Assembly (NCBI RefSeq): GCF_012273895.1 | Contig: NC_052130.1 | Location: 6,510,001 to 6,574,000 of the forward strand | Length of the DNA stretch: 64,000 bases | Source: Zerene cesonia | Taxonomy: Eukaryota > Arthropoda > Insecta > Lepidoptera > Pieridae | Direction of reading: 5' to 3' | Part shown: piece after piece, positions 51,487 to 61,720 of the stretch | How positions within the stretch are numbered: position 1 is the first letter of the stretch | Layout: the number at the start of each line of letters is the position of its first letter | Program-made: the position numbers and the translations under genes | Notes under the pieces: generated by a model | Seen by the model: the letters and a program-made list of their open reading frames with translations, nothing else | What the model was told of the DNA's origin: nothing | The model's database searches: none

Positions 51487-52684
51487 ATAAAAGAAAAATC
51501 TGTTTTTAATATAATAATGAATCATGGAATTTAAAGTCTAAAATAAGCATCAGAGTAGATGTAAAAACATCGTTGGTTGCATTTGACACAAAAATAGGTA
51601 AATGGGTCACAATTTACCGTAAATAATTTTACCCAAAATGTCAATTCAAAACTGTAATGACTTCTCGTATACGTACTGTTCTATAGATAATTTATTGAAT
51701 TACAGAGTACTCTAACATTCCTTCAATAACACACATATCACATAATTATAATTAATGTAGAATAAACATTTTATCTGCTAGAACCTTTTATTCCGAAACA
51801 AATTATCAAAGACCAAATAAAAATCAAAACATATATAAAATTTGTATTTATTTCCACAATGTTACAAAATATAGTAAACAATACAAATATAAATTAGTAT
51901 CTAAAAGCAAGAGTTTACTTACAGAAACTTAACCTAATGGCACTAATACAATAGAACTTAACTTTGAGCTAGATAGGTTTCCTATTACAAAATTCAAGTG
52001 TAAATTACATTATAATTATTTTTAACCGACGTTCTCAAAAACGAAAAATGTTTAAACGATTATTATTTTTAACACGGTAACTCCGTGAGTTTTTAACCGA
52101 CTGTGATTCTTTTAGTGTTTAATATGATATTGTTCTCATTCGGTCCTATTTTACTTTTTAAAGTGTTATATATTATATAATAAGTATAAATATGTCTGTA
52201 TTTTGATTTGAAATTTAAAAGTTTTTTTATTTATATTATAGAAGATAGAAATATATTGATAATAAGTACTGCATCATATAAAATTTAAAAAGGTGAACCT
52301 CTATAATACACATTTATAAACAGTACATTTTAAATAAAAATATTATGTATCACTCATTTTGATATTAAGTTAAAACTACATCATAAATCGTTAAGCAATT
52401 ATCTCATTGCAAATATACAAATATGTAAGATATTTATTGGACGGATATACAGATCTTAACAACAATCAGCCTTTACCGTAAAAAGATAATTGTAAAACTT
52501 ATTAAAAATATTAATATTCTAAGCCTACACGCTACAAGGACGGACGATTCGACAAATATATTTTAGCGCATAACAAAAACACTAAAATAAGTTAAACTTT
52601 AGCGAATAACAAGGTATGTATTAAATATTTAAGAATGACTATTCAATGTTATATTTCGCCAGAATAACTTTTTTTATGTAAATA

Positions 52685-52793
52685 GATGAATAAGTGTGTA
52701 AATCAAATAAAAAACCCTAAAAGATTTTATTTAATCATTCGTATAAATCAGATTTTCTAGGTTTTTTTATTTGATTTACACACTCATCATTTA
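52685..52793. repeat. Inverted repeat (hairpin) of about 30-bp arms
   Basis: Left arm GTGTGTAAATCAAATAAAAA with flanks (52,685-52,716), right arm TTTTTTATTTGATTTACACA with flanks (52,760-52,793). The spacer is about 43 bp and AT-rich. It could be a remnant of a fold-back MITE. Confidence 0.75.
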
Positions 52794-53726
52794 TACAATA
52801 CTCTATCTATAATAATAAGGAGATATAATTATTATAATAAAAAAAGAAACACAAAGTAAACCCGAATTACGTATAAATATTTGTTATTACCAGCCGTTAC
52901 AATGAATCCACGTTTTATTCGCGTTAATACGTAATCTATAAAGCCTTACCCGTTTCTTATCAATTCATTGTTCACTTCCATTAAATCGTGTGTATGAGAA
53001 TATCAACTTTAATATTTACACGTTTAAGTCTATATCTCGATGTCATAAATTTGCAAGTTATTTCCCGTCGTGTTTGTCAACACAAATACACGTTTTCAAC
53101 TGTCTTCAAAAAAAAGGAGTAGGTGATCAATTGGATTACTTATTTATTTATTTTTTTGACTTTGTTACCTCAGAACTGTCGAATGAAAGTAAATAAAAGT
53201 AAAGAAGCGATTTTTATTATTCATTTTTTATATGAAAGCTGAGGGTTCCTGTGGTCGCAATTAATTTGGTTCTTAAGAAACTAATTGTGGGCAGCGGCTT
53301 AAAAGGGAACTTTAAAGCCGCAAAAATGTGATCCTTAATGCTGGTACTTTATCGCATTATCGTCGACTGCAAATATACCGTTTATCCATTATGCCAAGAA
53401 TTTACTTTTCCCAAACGTCCGTCAGATGCAGGTTGCAAGTCGAGGGTTCAATGCCCAGTTCACAATGTTACGGAACAAATTTTTACGACAGATTTCAATC
53501 TCAAATTAACAGTGTTTAAATGTTTACTAACTCACGAAAAACAGCTGATATCATCATCCTGTTAAGTGAGTTTTAAGCTCTTAATATGTTCAGTGAATAC
53601 CTAAACAATTATAACACTGCATATTTTTTAATACAGAAGTTTGAACGGTAATGGAAGAGTATTTGTCATATGCAATGAATTGGCTAGATTTCATAGTCAA
53701 TTTAAATCTTAATGCAATAGAAATAA

Positions 53727-54295
53727 GGTCCAATACAGCATTATCAAATCCGACGAGCTAACGTCAAAGCAATAACGTTTGAAATTCAATCAAATTGCAA
53801 TAGCAATAAGGTCTAACCAACATTATCCAGTCTAAGAAGTTATAATACTTGAAATTCAATCCAATTGCCTCGCGATAAGGTCGACAACAACATTATCTAG
53901 TCCAACAAGTTATAACACGTGAATTTGAACCCAACCGCAATAACAATAGGGTCTAATACATAACTATAGACAACACTATAGTCCAACAAGTTATAACACT
54001 TGAAATTCAACCCAACTACAATAGCAGCAGAGTCCAATACGGCATGATCACCGACATCATATTGTACGTTAAGTCCAACAACTGAAAGTGAACCATAGCG
54101 TCCAAACAACAAAGTGTATTACAGTATGACAACCAACATCATTTAGTACGTCGATGTCCAACAAGCGAAAGTGAACCATAGCAGCAGAACAATAAGGTCT
54201 AACACAGTATGCCCACCTACATTATATTATACATCGAGGTCATCAAGCGAAAGTGAGCCATAGCGTGTATGTAACAAGGTCTAGTACAGCATGAT
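53727..54295. repeat. Degenerate tandem repeat overlapping the 3' end of the clarin-like gene
   Basis: Units of about 70-95 bp, marked by a 'aaggtctaatacagcat' core at about 53,727, 53,806, 53,877, 53,947, 54,029, 54,112, 54,206 and 54,279. They are interleaved with 'gtccaacaagttataacac' or 'caagcgaaagtgaaccatag' blocks. The last unit (54,279-54,293) is the reverse complement of the final codons and stop of the clarin-like gene. Read from that gene, the array forms the 3' UTR or the first downstream 0.6 kb. Confidence 0.8.
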
Positions 54296-57200
54296 AGCGC
54301 CGTTGAGCTTCTCCTCGAGCGCGGGCGCGGCGTCGCGCGCGGGCGCGTCCGCCATCGCGCTCAGCACGCACACGTTGTTGATGAACGCCGCGATGCACGC
54401 CGCCACCACTAACCTGCAACATGCGAGTTATTTCTTGAGTTTTTTTTTTAGGTTTTCATACAAATAGAGAAAAATTGAGCGAAAGATCAGTTCAACCGTA
54501 TTTTGAGCTACTAACACGACTCTCTCTGTATGTATTTAATTATTATTTTTCAAATAATTATGTAATTGTATAAACTTTAAATTAGACATATTTTGTATAT
54601 TTTCTGTTACGTCGTTTTAAGGTATTACAGTTACGCTGTTTCATATTGTGTCACACAACTATGTGTTTGATACAATCACCATAAACTCCTTCGTTAAAAC
54701 AATCATTACGATTGTGTTTAGGATATTAGACGATTTTTTTTTTTTTCCTCTCTATGTTAATTTTTCTTTGTGTAATTGTCTTAATTTGTAATTGTCATGT
54801 ATTTAATGTGTTCTTTTAATAAACTTTTTATCTATCTATCTATCTATCTATCTAACCAAACTAGCTTTCAGCCCACGGCTTCACCGGCGTAGTCAAAGCA
54901 AAAAACACACCATAAAATAGCTCGGTTACGATGAGAAAACAGACAAAAACAACTTCCGAATTTATAATATCGGTAAGGGTTATTTTATCAATGTTACCAA
55001 AAAGATATCCCCAACTCAGCGGTCATGTCCGACGACCACTTGTTGGCGAGGTCCTCCTCCGACATGACGTTGTGCTGCAGCCGCAGGAAGAACTCCGTCA
55101 GCCACACCGACATCGCGCCCAGGCAGAACAACACTGGAATGCAGGGCAATTGCAAATGTTAGTTCGATTGCTTTAGGATCCTTTTACTACCTTAAGCCTT
55201 AAAAGGTTATCAATTGAGTTTTTCTTGATATTTCAATGACATAAAACTAAAAATTTGAGTATAAATTTTTACGAAATATTAAATCCAATTAATGTGAGTA
55301 TTAATACTCATGTTAAGATTTTTGTGGCTTTTTGATGACAACTTTTATAACTATTTGAAGAAAACTTTGGTTTGGAAAAGACAAACATATACATGAAGTA
55401 GGGACATCACTTTTCCAAACTGGAATTACAACTCCTTCGACGTCACAGCAACCCACCTGAATCTTTAAATAATAATCATTGCCTTATCCACCCTCCATAG
55501 TATAGTAAATTAAGTAGAAGCGCCAACTTCAACGTCTCAAATTTAAGTAACGATACTCTGTAAACAGTGAAATATCCTTGTTTTAGTGGTCGATTTTTAT
55601 CCGACGTTCCAAAAACTGGCAGGTTTTCAATTCGACTGTATTTTTTGTTTTTGTTACTCGATAACGCCGTGGGATTTCAACCGAATGAGGTGATTCTTTC
55701 TGTTTTTGATAGGGAATTGCATTTGGTCTCAATATAGCATTTGGATGACTCTTCCCAGGGACGTCAGTGACAATTTTTGTAGGAAAGAATTATAGTCGTT
55801 CGAGATGGAATCGTTTAATTCATCTCCAAGTACCTTTACCCGCTTATGGAGAAAGGCTTTAACGAAGTGATGGTTTTAATATTATTGGACAATATCGTAA
55901 CCTCATCAGCACTACTAATTAACTCTTCTATAATCTTTTAATGAACACAATGTAATTAAAACCGGGCTATTATCACCTCAACGCCGTGTCTAACGAGACG
56001 CCTTCATTGCATTCACTGATAACTTGGTAACATGCAGGGTTTCTTGTTTGTACATTTTCTTATTATATTAAACATCGTTTGCTGTAAGTATACCTGGTAT
56101 GGCTATTATTTGGTAATATTTTATTTATCGTATGTAATGAGCTCTCACGCACTTATAATTTATAGCATGTAATTCAACCTTCTTAATTAGATCCAAAGCA
56201 AGCAGTTTAAGCTTAGGGTCGACCCTGAAATAAGTTTAAAGTCAAAAATAAACTTTTGGTGAAATTTCGGATGATGTGATTCATTTTAACGCAACCTATT
56301 AAAAAGATTATCTGATCCTTCTCTCTATATTTAAGTTTTCAAGTACCGTTAGTTATATATTACCATATTTTTTTGCTTTTCAGTTTTGTTTAAGGTTCTG
56401 TACAAAATTGACACATTTTATAAAGTTCTCGAAAATCATTATCATCTTTTTAGAAATTAACATCCTTTTAACGGATTTAAGACGCGATATATCCCTTATT
56501 TTACTTGGTCGTTCCCTGTAAAGTGCTAGAAATGTAAAATCACTCGTACATGTACTCGCGTAAAATCAAACACCAGAACATTATCATCTTGTTAATAGAC
56601 AACAAACTGAGAAAGAAATTCAGGTCTTATTTTGAGTGCTATATCCCCTCAGCCTTTTGGAATATATTTTCAGATGTGAACGCAAACGACGCATTCTCTA
56701 TCCCATATAAGCCGTATCACAACTTCACGTTTGACTACATACACCGCGGTACCATGAACATATCTTCCTGCGGCAAAGAGCTGCTCACTTGCTGGGAGAT
56801 TATCAGGTAGCTCTGCTACTTTAGCTCTGTTAATTTCTTTCGTGATTTATAACGTAGGCCATTATTGTTAAATATTTTTCTACATTGATCTTTAATGTGT
56901 TTGTTTTTTAGAAAGCCTCAATTTATAATATATAATCTCTACCCTTATTTTTATATGAAATATGAGTCAACCCCAGCTCTAGCCGTAGTAAATGTAGTCA
57001 ATAGCACTCAGTGATGTCGTAGATATCCAAAGGTGGAAGTTTTTTCGAAACCGACCCGAAAGTTTCTGAGATAAACTCGTTCAAATAAACAAACAACCTG
57101 TTCAGTAATCATATTTCACCATATGCATAATGGTTTTAGAGGACTAGAAGATTGTTATGATTATTTTTTCCGGTTGCAGACCAGAAAAGATATGCTACAA

Positions 57201-60200
57201 TCGTAATTTTTACGAGTCAATATGCAGCGTTCTGCGGCAGGAGTGCAGCGAGATGTTTGGCCCAGTCGACGGTAACATGCTCAATTATTTGTACATTCAT
57301 GGATAGGAATAATAGGGAGAAATGAACTCGTTTTTTTTTTTGAGACAAATGCATCTTGTAACTATTTTTAGGATTTCTCTATCTGTAAGTGTATTTTCGC
57401 CTTGTCAGACTAAACTCAGAACCTCTCGTTTTCGAACCTTCTCGTTAAGTACTAATGTATACTTAATATTAAATCAAGGATTCGCTAGAAGCTTATGAGT
57501 TTGCAGCGGTGTACAACCGCCACCACTTGAGTTTGGTATCAATTCAGTTAACATCACTATGAAATAGTCGCATACAAGAAATAATTATAGTATGTAAAAA
57601 AGCTGGAGGGCATTTTAGTGGATGATTTCAATAAGAGTTCCCACGACCTTGGCGAATAGCGCGGGAAGACGGGACACAGTGGAGTTTAGTCGGNNNNNNN
57701 NNNNNNNNNNNNNNNNNNNNNNNNNNNNNNNNNNNNNNNNNNNNNNNNNNNNNNNNNNNNNNNNNNNNNNNNNNNNNNNNNNNNNNNNNNNNNNNNNNNN
57801 NNNNNNNNNNNNNNNNNNNNNNNNNNNNNNNNNNNNNNNNNNNNNNNNNNNNNNNNNNNNNNNNNNNNNNNNNNNNNNNNNNNNNNNNNNNNNNNNNNNN
57901 NNNNNNNNNNNNNNNNNNNNNNNNNNNNNNNNNNNNNNNNNNNNNNNNNNNNNNNNNNNNNNNNNNNNNNNNNNNNNNNNNNNNNNNNNNNNNNNNNNNN
58001 NNNNNNNNNNNNNNNNNNNNNNNNNNNNNNNNNNNNNNNNNNNNNNNNNNNNNNNNNNNNNNNNNNNNNNNNNNNNNNNNNNNNNNNNNNNNNNNNNNNN
58101 NNNNNNNNNNNNNNNNNNNNNNNNNNNNNNNNNNNNNNNNNNNNNNNNNNNNNNNNNNNNNNNNNNNNNNNNNNNNNNNNNNNNNNNNNNNNNNNNNNNN
58201 NNNNNNNNNNNNNNNNNNNNNNNNNNNNNNNNNNNNNNNNNNNNNNNNNNNNNNNNNNNNNNNNNNNNNNNNNNNNNNNNNNNNNNNNNNNNNNNNNNNN
58301 NNNNNNNNNNNNNNNNNNNNNNNNNNNNNNNNNNNNNNNNNNNNNNNNNNNNNNNNNNNNNNNNNNNNNNNNNNNNNNNNNNNNNNNNNNNNNNNNNNNN
58401 NNNNNNNNNNNNNNNNNNNNNNNNNNNNNNNNNNNNNNNNNNNNNNNNNNNNNNNNNNNNNNNNNNNNNNNNNNNNNNNNNNNNNNNNNNNNNNNNNNNN
58501 NNNNNNNNNNNNNNNNNNNNNNNNNNNNNNNNNNNNNNNNNNNNNNNNNNNNNNNNNNNNNNNNNNNNNNNNNNNNNNNNNNNNNNNNNNNNNNNNNNNN
58601 NNNNNNNNNNNNNNNNNNNNNNNNNNNNNNNNNNNNNNNNNNNNNNNNNNNNNNNNNNNNNNNNNNNNNNNNNNNNNNNNNNNNNNNNNNNNNAAAAAAG
58701 GAGGGCATTTTACTTTATTATATCATTTCCAGACTACGGCCACCTGATGGACTTCTTCGAAATGGTATGCCAGTACTACCAACTGCACACCAGACGGTTC
58801 TACACCGAGGCTTTCGGCCGCGAGCTGGGCGAGATACTCGTGACCAATCTGCAGCCCAACGTCACCAACACCACATTGAGTTTCTATATTAAATCCGACA
58901 AAAGCCCGTAGACTTGACAGACAGTTCAATGTTGCTCGTTATAGTCTATTTTTTAGGTTAATAAATATCATTTTGAGAATACTGAAATAAATATGTGTGC
59001 AAAATAGAATAAAATTTCCGTTTCGCTATTTTTAATGTGTCATCAAACAAGAAATAGAGACTTTGACGTCATTTGAAAAAATATTCAATTTAATAAAACA
59101 TAAGAACACTTATGTGTTTCTTTAGTGACATTCTTTAGTCCGGAAATACTAGATTGAAAACAATGGTCAATTAGCAAATAACAAAACATGTACATATTAT
59201 TTGACCGGACACTATACTATAATCCTTGGCAATGGGCAATTCTGAGAAATTTTGAAAGAATAGAAAAAAATTGATCACGAGGCAGGATTCGAACCTGCGT
59301 TTCTTGCCTAACCCTGCCACAGTAATCGAATTTCTTCTACCCTTTCGGTTTCATGTGCCTAAGGGGCATCCCATCCTGCCTCGTGATCAAATTTTTTCTA
59401 TTCTTTCAAAATTTCTCATTTATAAAGCATTTCAATGCTATAAAACTAAAAATTAAAACAAAAGAATGGGCAATTCTGTTGTAGGTAGATTCCGTGCGTG
59501 TGTTGTGGATCCGATACAAATATTCAGTCTAATTTATATTTATATATGGTACTACATATCTAACTACATAATCTATTCTTAGTACGATCACCAACATAAC
59601 GTCGATACGTTTAAAAATGAATCCTACTAATATTATAAATGCGAAAGTTTGTAAGGATGTGTGTGTGTTAGTCGCTCTTTCACGTAAAAACTACGGAACC
59701 GATTGCAATGAAATTTGGTACGTAGATAGCTGGACAACTGGAATAACATATAGGCAACTTTTTTTCCCATATTTTATTTCCCTAGGGGATACGAAATTAC
59801 GCAGGTGAAACCGCGGGGCGAAATTTGTATTATATGACCCTTTGAACCAGGTTTCACTTCCTATTCCAAATATGAGAAATTCTCGTGAAAATAAGTAAAA
59901 ATAACAATTACGTAAACACAAACGCTTCAAGCCGCTAAATGAAACTATGACATTATAATAGCCGCTTGAGATAATTAATTAGTGTAAAATGAAAGCACGT
60001 AATAGTCGCCGATCCGTGGGAAGGTCGCTACACTTTCTATGGAATATAATTCATGAATTTATACAGTTTCATTTGAACGCATAACGCGTTATCTATACTT
60101 ATAATAGAATGCTGACGAGTTTGTTTGTATGAATGCGGTAATATACATGGTATATACTGGTTCGAATTGAAAATTATTTTTGTATTGAATATAGCTATAG

Positions 60201-61509
60201 GATATGTAGCATCATTTACAACATGGGGAAACTAAATTATGTATTTTGACGACTCTAAAATATGTCTAGTTGAATAAATCAATCTTACAAATAAGCATGT
60301 AGGCTCCGCTCGCCGCAATTTTAAGTAAGAGTGTCAGTTTGAGTACGAGTAAGAGTATGTATGTGTGTATGTTAGCGAATAAGTGTGTGCTTGTGCAAGT
60401 GTACAGAGCCTCACTCGCTTCGGCGAGCACGCTGTCACCATCGCAATTTTGAGTATGAGTACGAGTTTGAGTGTTTAGATATCTATGGTTTCAGTACGAG
60501 TGTGTGTGTGTGTGTGTCTCTCTGTGTGTGTGTGTGTGTGTGTGTGTGTATGCGCGTCTGAGTCCCACTCACCGGTAGCGCAGTTACATATGAGCAGCGG
60601 CTTCGGCGAGCAGCGCGCCCGTGCGGCCGAGCCGAGCGCGGCGAGCGCGCACGCGCCGCCGCTCGCCGCCAGCGCGACCGCGAGCTGCGCCGCCGTGCCG
60701 CACCACGCCCAGCGCCGTGCGGGGTGGTTGCCCGACTTTACTGCGGGTCAAGTCCAGCCACGCGCAATGTGGGATAGACAGATAATTAAAATACACTAAT
60801 ATTTTAAATGCGTATAACTTTGTTAGTTTGTCTGTCTTCACGCCTTAACCACTGAACCGATTTGGTTGAACAAATAGATTAATTAGAAACAAAGGGCCAG
60901 TCTTTTTTTCCATTAATTACGCAATGCCACTGGACGGAAAGCTAGTATAATAAATTGTATATAATTGAGTGAAACTAACGTAATTAAAATTACTCAGCTA
61001 TATTACACAATAGTATTCATTACAGTTCATGGCAGGTTATAAAAGAGTTTTCCCTGAAAATTCTTTTAAAACCTGCTTGCTTCTTCATAATTTCTGAGTA
61101 ACCCATTTCTATTCAAAAGCGGTACGGCAAGATTGCCGCCGGTGCGGGAGCCATGCTGAGCGTGTCATAGCCGCATCGCTGAATTAAAAAAGTTTCTGGA
61201 TCAGCAGTGAAGTTTGTTAAATTTTTGATAACATATAACCTATTGGTAAGATAGAATTATGTTAATAAAACAAAAATACTCACTACTGAAATCGACGTTC
61301 CGCGACCTGTATCCGAAATTCAACTCCTTGTGGCCCTCGAACAGGCCGAAACTGATTCTGCCCATCGACTCTGTTGGATTCGAGAGCCGCCTCGCCGTCG
61401 CGTCCACCCAGTGCTGCGTGCCCAGCGACGCGACGATCAGCGCTATACACAAGCACGAGCCGAAGAACGTCGCGAATATCATCGACCGCTTGAACAGGTT
61501 GAGCTTCAT
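54281..61509 (-). CDS. Clarin-like four-helix membrane protein
   Basis: Exons 61509-61284, 60740-60573, 55133-54998 and 54413-54281 give 220 residues. Phases 1, 1, 2 match throughout, with donors GTGAGT, GTGAGT and GTAACA and acceptors ending in CAG. Start at MKLNLFKRSM. Helix 1 lies at about 10-32 (ending ASLGTQHWVD), then a loop with GRISFGLFEG, helix 2 in exon 2 (AAQLAVALAASGGA), helix 3 across exons 2-3 (LLICNC...LFCLGAMSVW), and helix 4 across exons 3-4 (GISFWLVVAACIAAFINNV). Size, the HW pair after helix 1 and the 'GLF.G' loop motif fit the clarin/PMP22-like tetraspan group; vertebrate clarins act in sensory hair cells. Exon 2 is extremely GC-rich and Ala/Arg-rich. The 5.4-kb second intron holds a gene on the other strand. 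The clarin call is by pattern; a stargazin/claudin relative is the alternative. Confidence 0.75.
54781..54858 (+). mobile_element. LINE-type 3' end with (TATC)n tail
   Basis: 'ttcttttaataaacttttta' runs into (TATC)n at 54,830-54,854. An AATAAA followed by a short tandem tail is usual for some insect non-LTR elements. It sits in intron 3 of the clarin-like gene. Confidence 0.45.
54861..54960 (-). mobile_element. Helitron-like 3' end in intron 3 of the clarin-like gene
   Basis: ACTAGCTTTCAGCCCACGGC then 'ttcaccggcgtagtcaaagc'. On the minus strand this is a GC-rich hairpin-like end followed by CTAGT, directly beside the (TATC)n tail. Confidence 0.45.
55595..55805 (+). repeat. 'aaccgac' dispersed repeat
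   Basis: 'ggttttcaattcgactgta', 'gttactcgataacgccgtgg', 'gaggtgattctttctgtttt', 'gatagggaattgcatttgg' and 'agggacgtcagtgac'. Related pieces are at about 2,480 (+), 2,840 (-), 6,140, 10,125, 24,140 (-), 52,020 and 53,100. It resembles a widespread lepidopteran repeat of unknown class. It lies in intron 2 of the clarin-like gene, upstream of the nested gene. Confidence 0.55.
56032..58911 (+). CDS. Small secreted six-cysteine protein nested in the clarin-like intron
   Basis: Exons 56032-56083, 56674-56806, 57180-57271 and 58733-58911 give 151 residues, with phases 1, 2, 1 in agreement. Exon 1 is a signal peptide on its own (MQGFLFVHFLIILNIVC), followed by donor GTAAGT. The mature part has six cysteines (50, 57, 67, 77, 84, 105; spacing C-x6-C-x9-C-x9-C-x6-C-x20-C) and four N-glycosylation sequons (Asn34, 46, 135, 138). 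The C-terminal third (about 97-133) is amphipathic-looking and Tyr/Phe-rich. I do not recognise the family. It does not fit the odorant-binding or Kazal spacing. The gene is antisense to the clarin-like gene and lies wholly in its intron 2. Intron 3 contains the assembly gap, but phase agreement across it means no exon need be lost there. AATAAA follows 49 bp after the stop. Confidence 0.75.
57605..58712 (+). mobile_element. Poly(A)-tailed retroelement insertion spanning the third gap
   Basis: GGAGGGCATTTTA occurs at 57,605-57,617 and again at 58,700-58,712. The second copy is preceded by A6 next to the N run. Between them are 76 bp of GC-rich sequence ('gttcccacgaccttggcg', 'cgggaagacgggacacagtg') and then N. 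A 13-bp duplication with an A tail is the signature of target-primed reverse transcription, so the gap most likely holds a LINE-type element in + orientation. Confidence 0.75.
57694..58693. other. Assembly gap, 1000 N
   Basis: Exactly 1000 N, ending in an A run. It is inside intron 3 of the nested secreted-protein gene and intron 2 of the clarin-like gene. Open frames that cross it are artefacts. Confidence 0.98.
58960..58965 (+). promoter_or_regulatory. Poly(A) signal of the nested gene
   Basis: AATAAA, 49 bp after the stop of the secreted-protein gene. A second AATAAA follows at 58,986-58,991. Confidence 0.65.
59245..59464. mobile_element. Palindromic tRNA-headed SINE insertion
   Basis: Arms of about 45 bp (59,244-59,288 and 59,373-59,417) are near-perfect inverted repeats containing TTTTGAAAGAATAGAAAAAA and 'tgatcacgaggcagg'. 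The right half continues into the SINE body and A-rich tail seen in the 29.9-kb copy. The whole is flanked by a perfect 14-bp duplication AATGGGCAATTCTG (59,231-59,244 and 59,465-59,478). The left half contains a B-box complement, GGATTCGAACC. Confidence 0.8.
59622..59826 (+). mobile_element. Helitron-like element, canonical 5' end
   Basis: Starts TCCTACTAATATTATAAATG and 'cgaaagtttgtaaggatg', contains 'aaccgattgcaatgaaattt', and ends near 'gtgaaaccgcggggcgaaat'. The 5' end is the textbook lepidopteran Helitron-like start. The CTAG end is lost. Confidence 0.6.
60301..60480. repeat. Degenerate GAGTAY-type short tandem region
   Basis: Two related blocks, 'cgcaattttaagtaagagtg' and 'cgcaattttgagtatgagta', each followed by imperfect 'gagtacgagt' repeats. 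GT-rich, in the intron next to clarin-like exon 2 and leading into the (TG)n tract. Confidence 0.6.
60500..60550. repeat. (TG)n microsatellite beside a splice donor
   Basis: About 50 bp of TG repeats with one CTCTC interruption. On the gene strand this is (CA)n starting about 22 bp past the donor of clarin-like exon 2. Confidence 0.95.
60800..60952 (+). mobile_element. Decayed Helitron-like fragment
   Basis: 'cactaatattttaaatgcgt', 'aaccactgaaccgatttgg', and an end reading GGACGGAAAGCTAG. It lies in intron 1 of the clarin-like gene. Confidence 0.45.
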
Positions 61510-61720
61510 GATGCCCAGACTCCGACCCCCTTGTGTTAGTACACGCGGCAACCGCTAGATGGCGTTACGTCACTTGTCCTCGCGCGCCTCGATCGCGTTT
61601 TCTATTAATCGAGCGTGGGAGACAGCAGAACCGCCATTGTCTGTCATAACAGAGCTTTCCTATAATCTCCCACGGTGAGATTGATGGAAAATCTGGAACA
61701 ATGCGAATGTCATGTGTCAA
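61510..61720 (-). promoter_or_regulatory. Likely promoter and 5' UTR region of the clarin-like gene
   Basis: GC-richer than its surroundings. It contains an AGTGACGTAACGCCATCT stretch with a CRE-like TGACGTAA on the minus strand, 37-60 bp beyond the start codon. The frame upstream of the ATG is open but starts only with TTG, so MKLNLF is preferred as the start. Confidence 0.4.

Larger units (their letters stand above)
36966..53726. other. 17-kb region without a supported gene
   Basis: No multi-exon model can be built. Contents: a LINE-type 3' tail at 37,095, the second 600-bp palindromic element at 39,961, Helitron-like copies at 41,142, 41,609 and 46,917, SINE copy E at 44,371, CpG-rich repeats at 44,818, 49,668 and 51,176, an inverted repeat at 52,685-52,793, and 'aaccgac' repeat fragments at about 52,020-52,150 and 53,100-53,290. 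Short open frames at 47,518 and 53,328 have no splice context or family motif. Confidence 0.6.

Noticed and set aside
53328..53565. 75-codon frame with several cysteines
   Set aside because: No signal peptide, no splice support, and it overlaps a second frame of similar length; likely chance.
60485..60841. Frames of 104 (+) and 85 (-) codons with Cys/Val and Ala/Arg runs
   Set aside because: The first translates the (TG)n repeat and antisense exon 2; the second is exon 2 of the clarin-like gene in the wrong frame.
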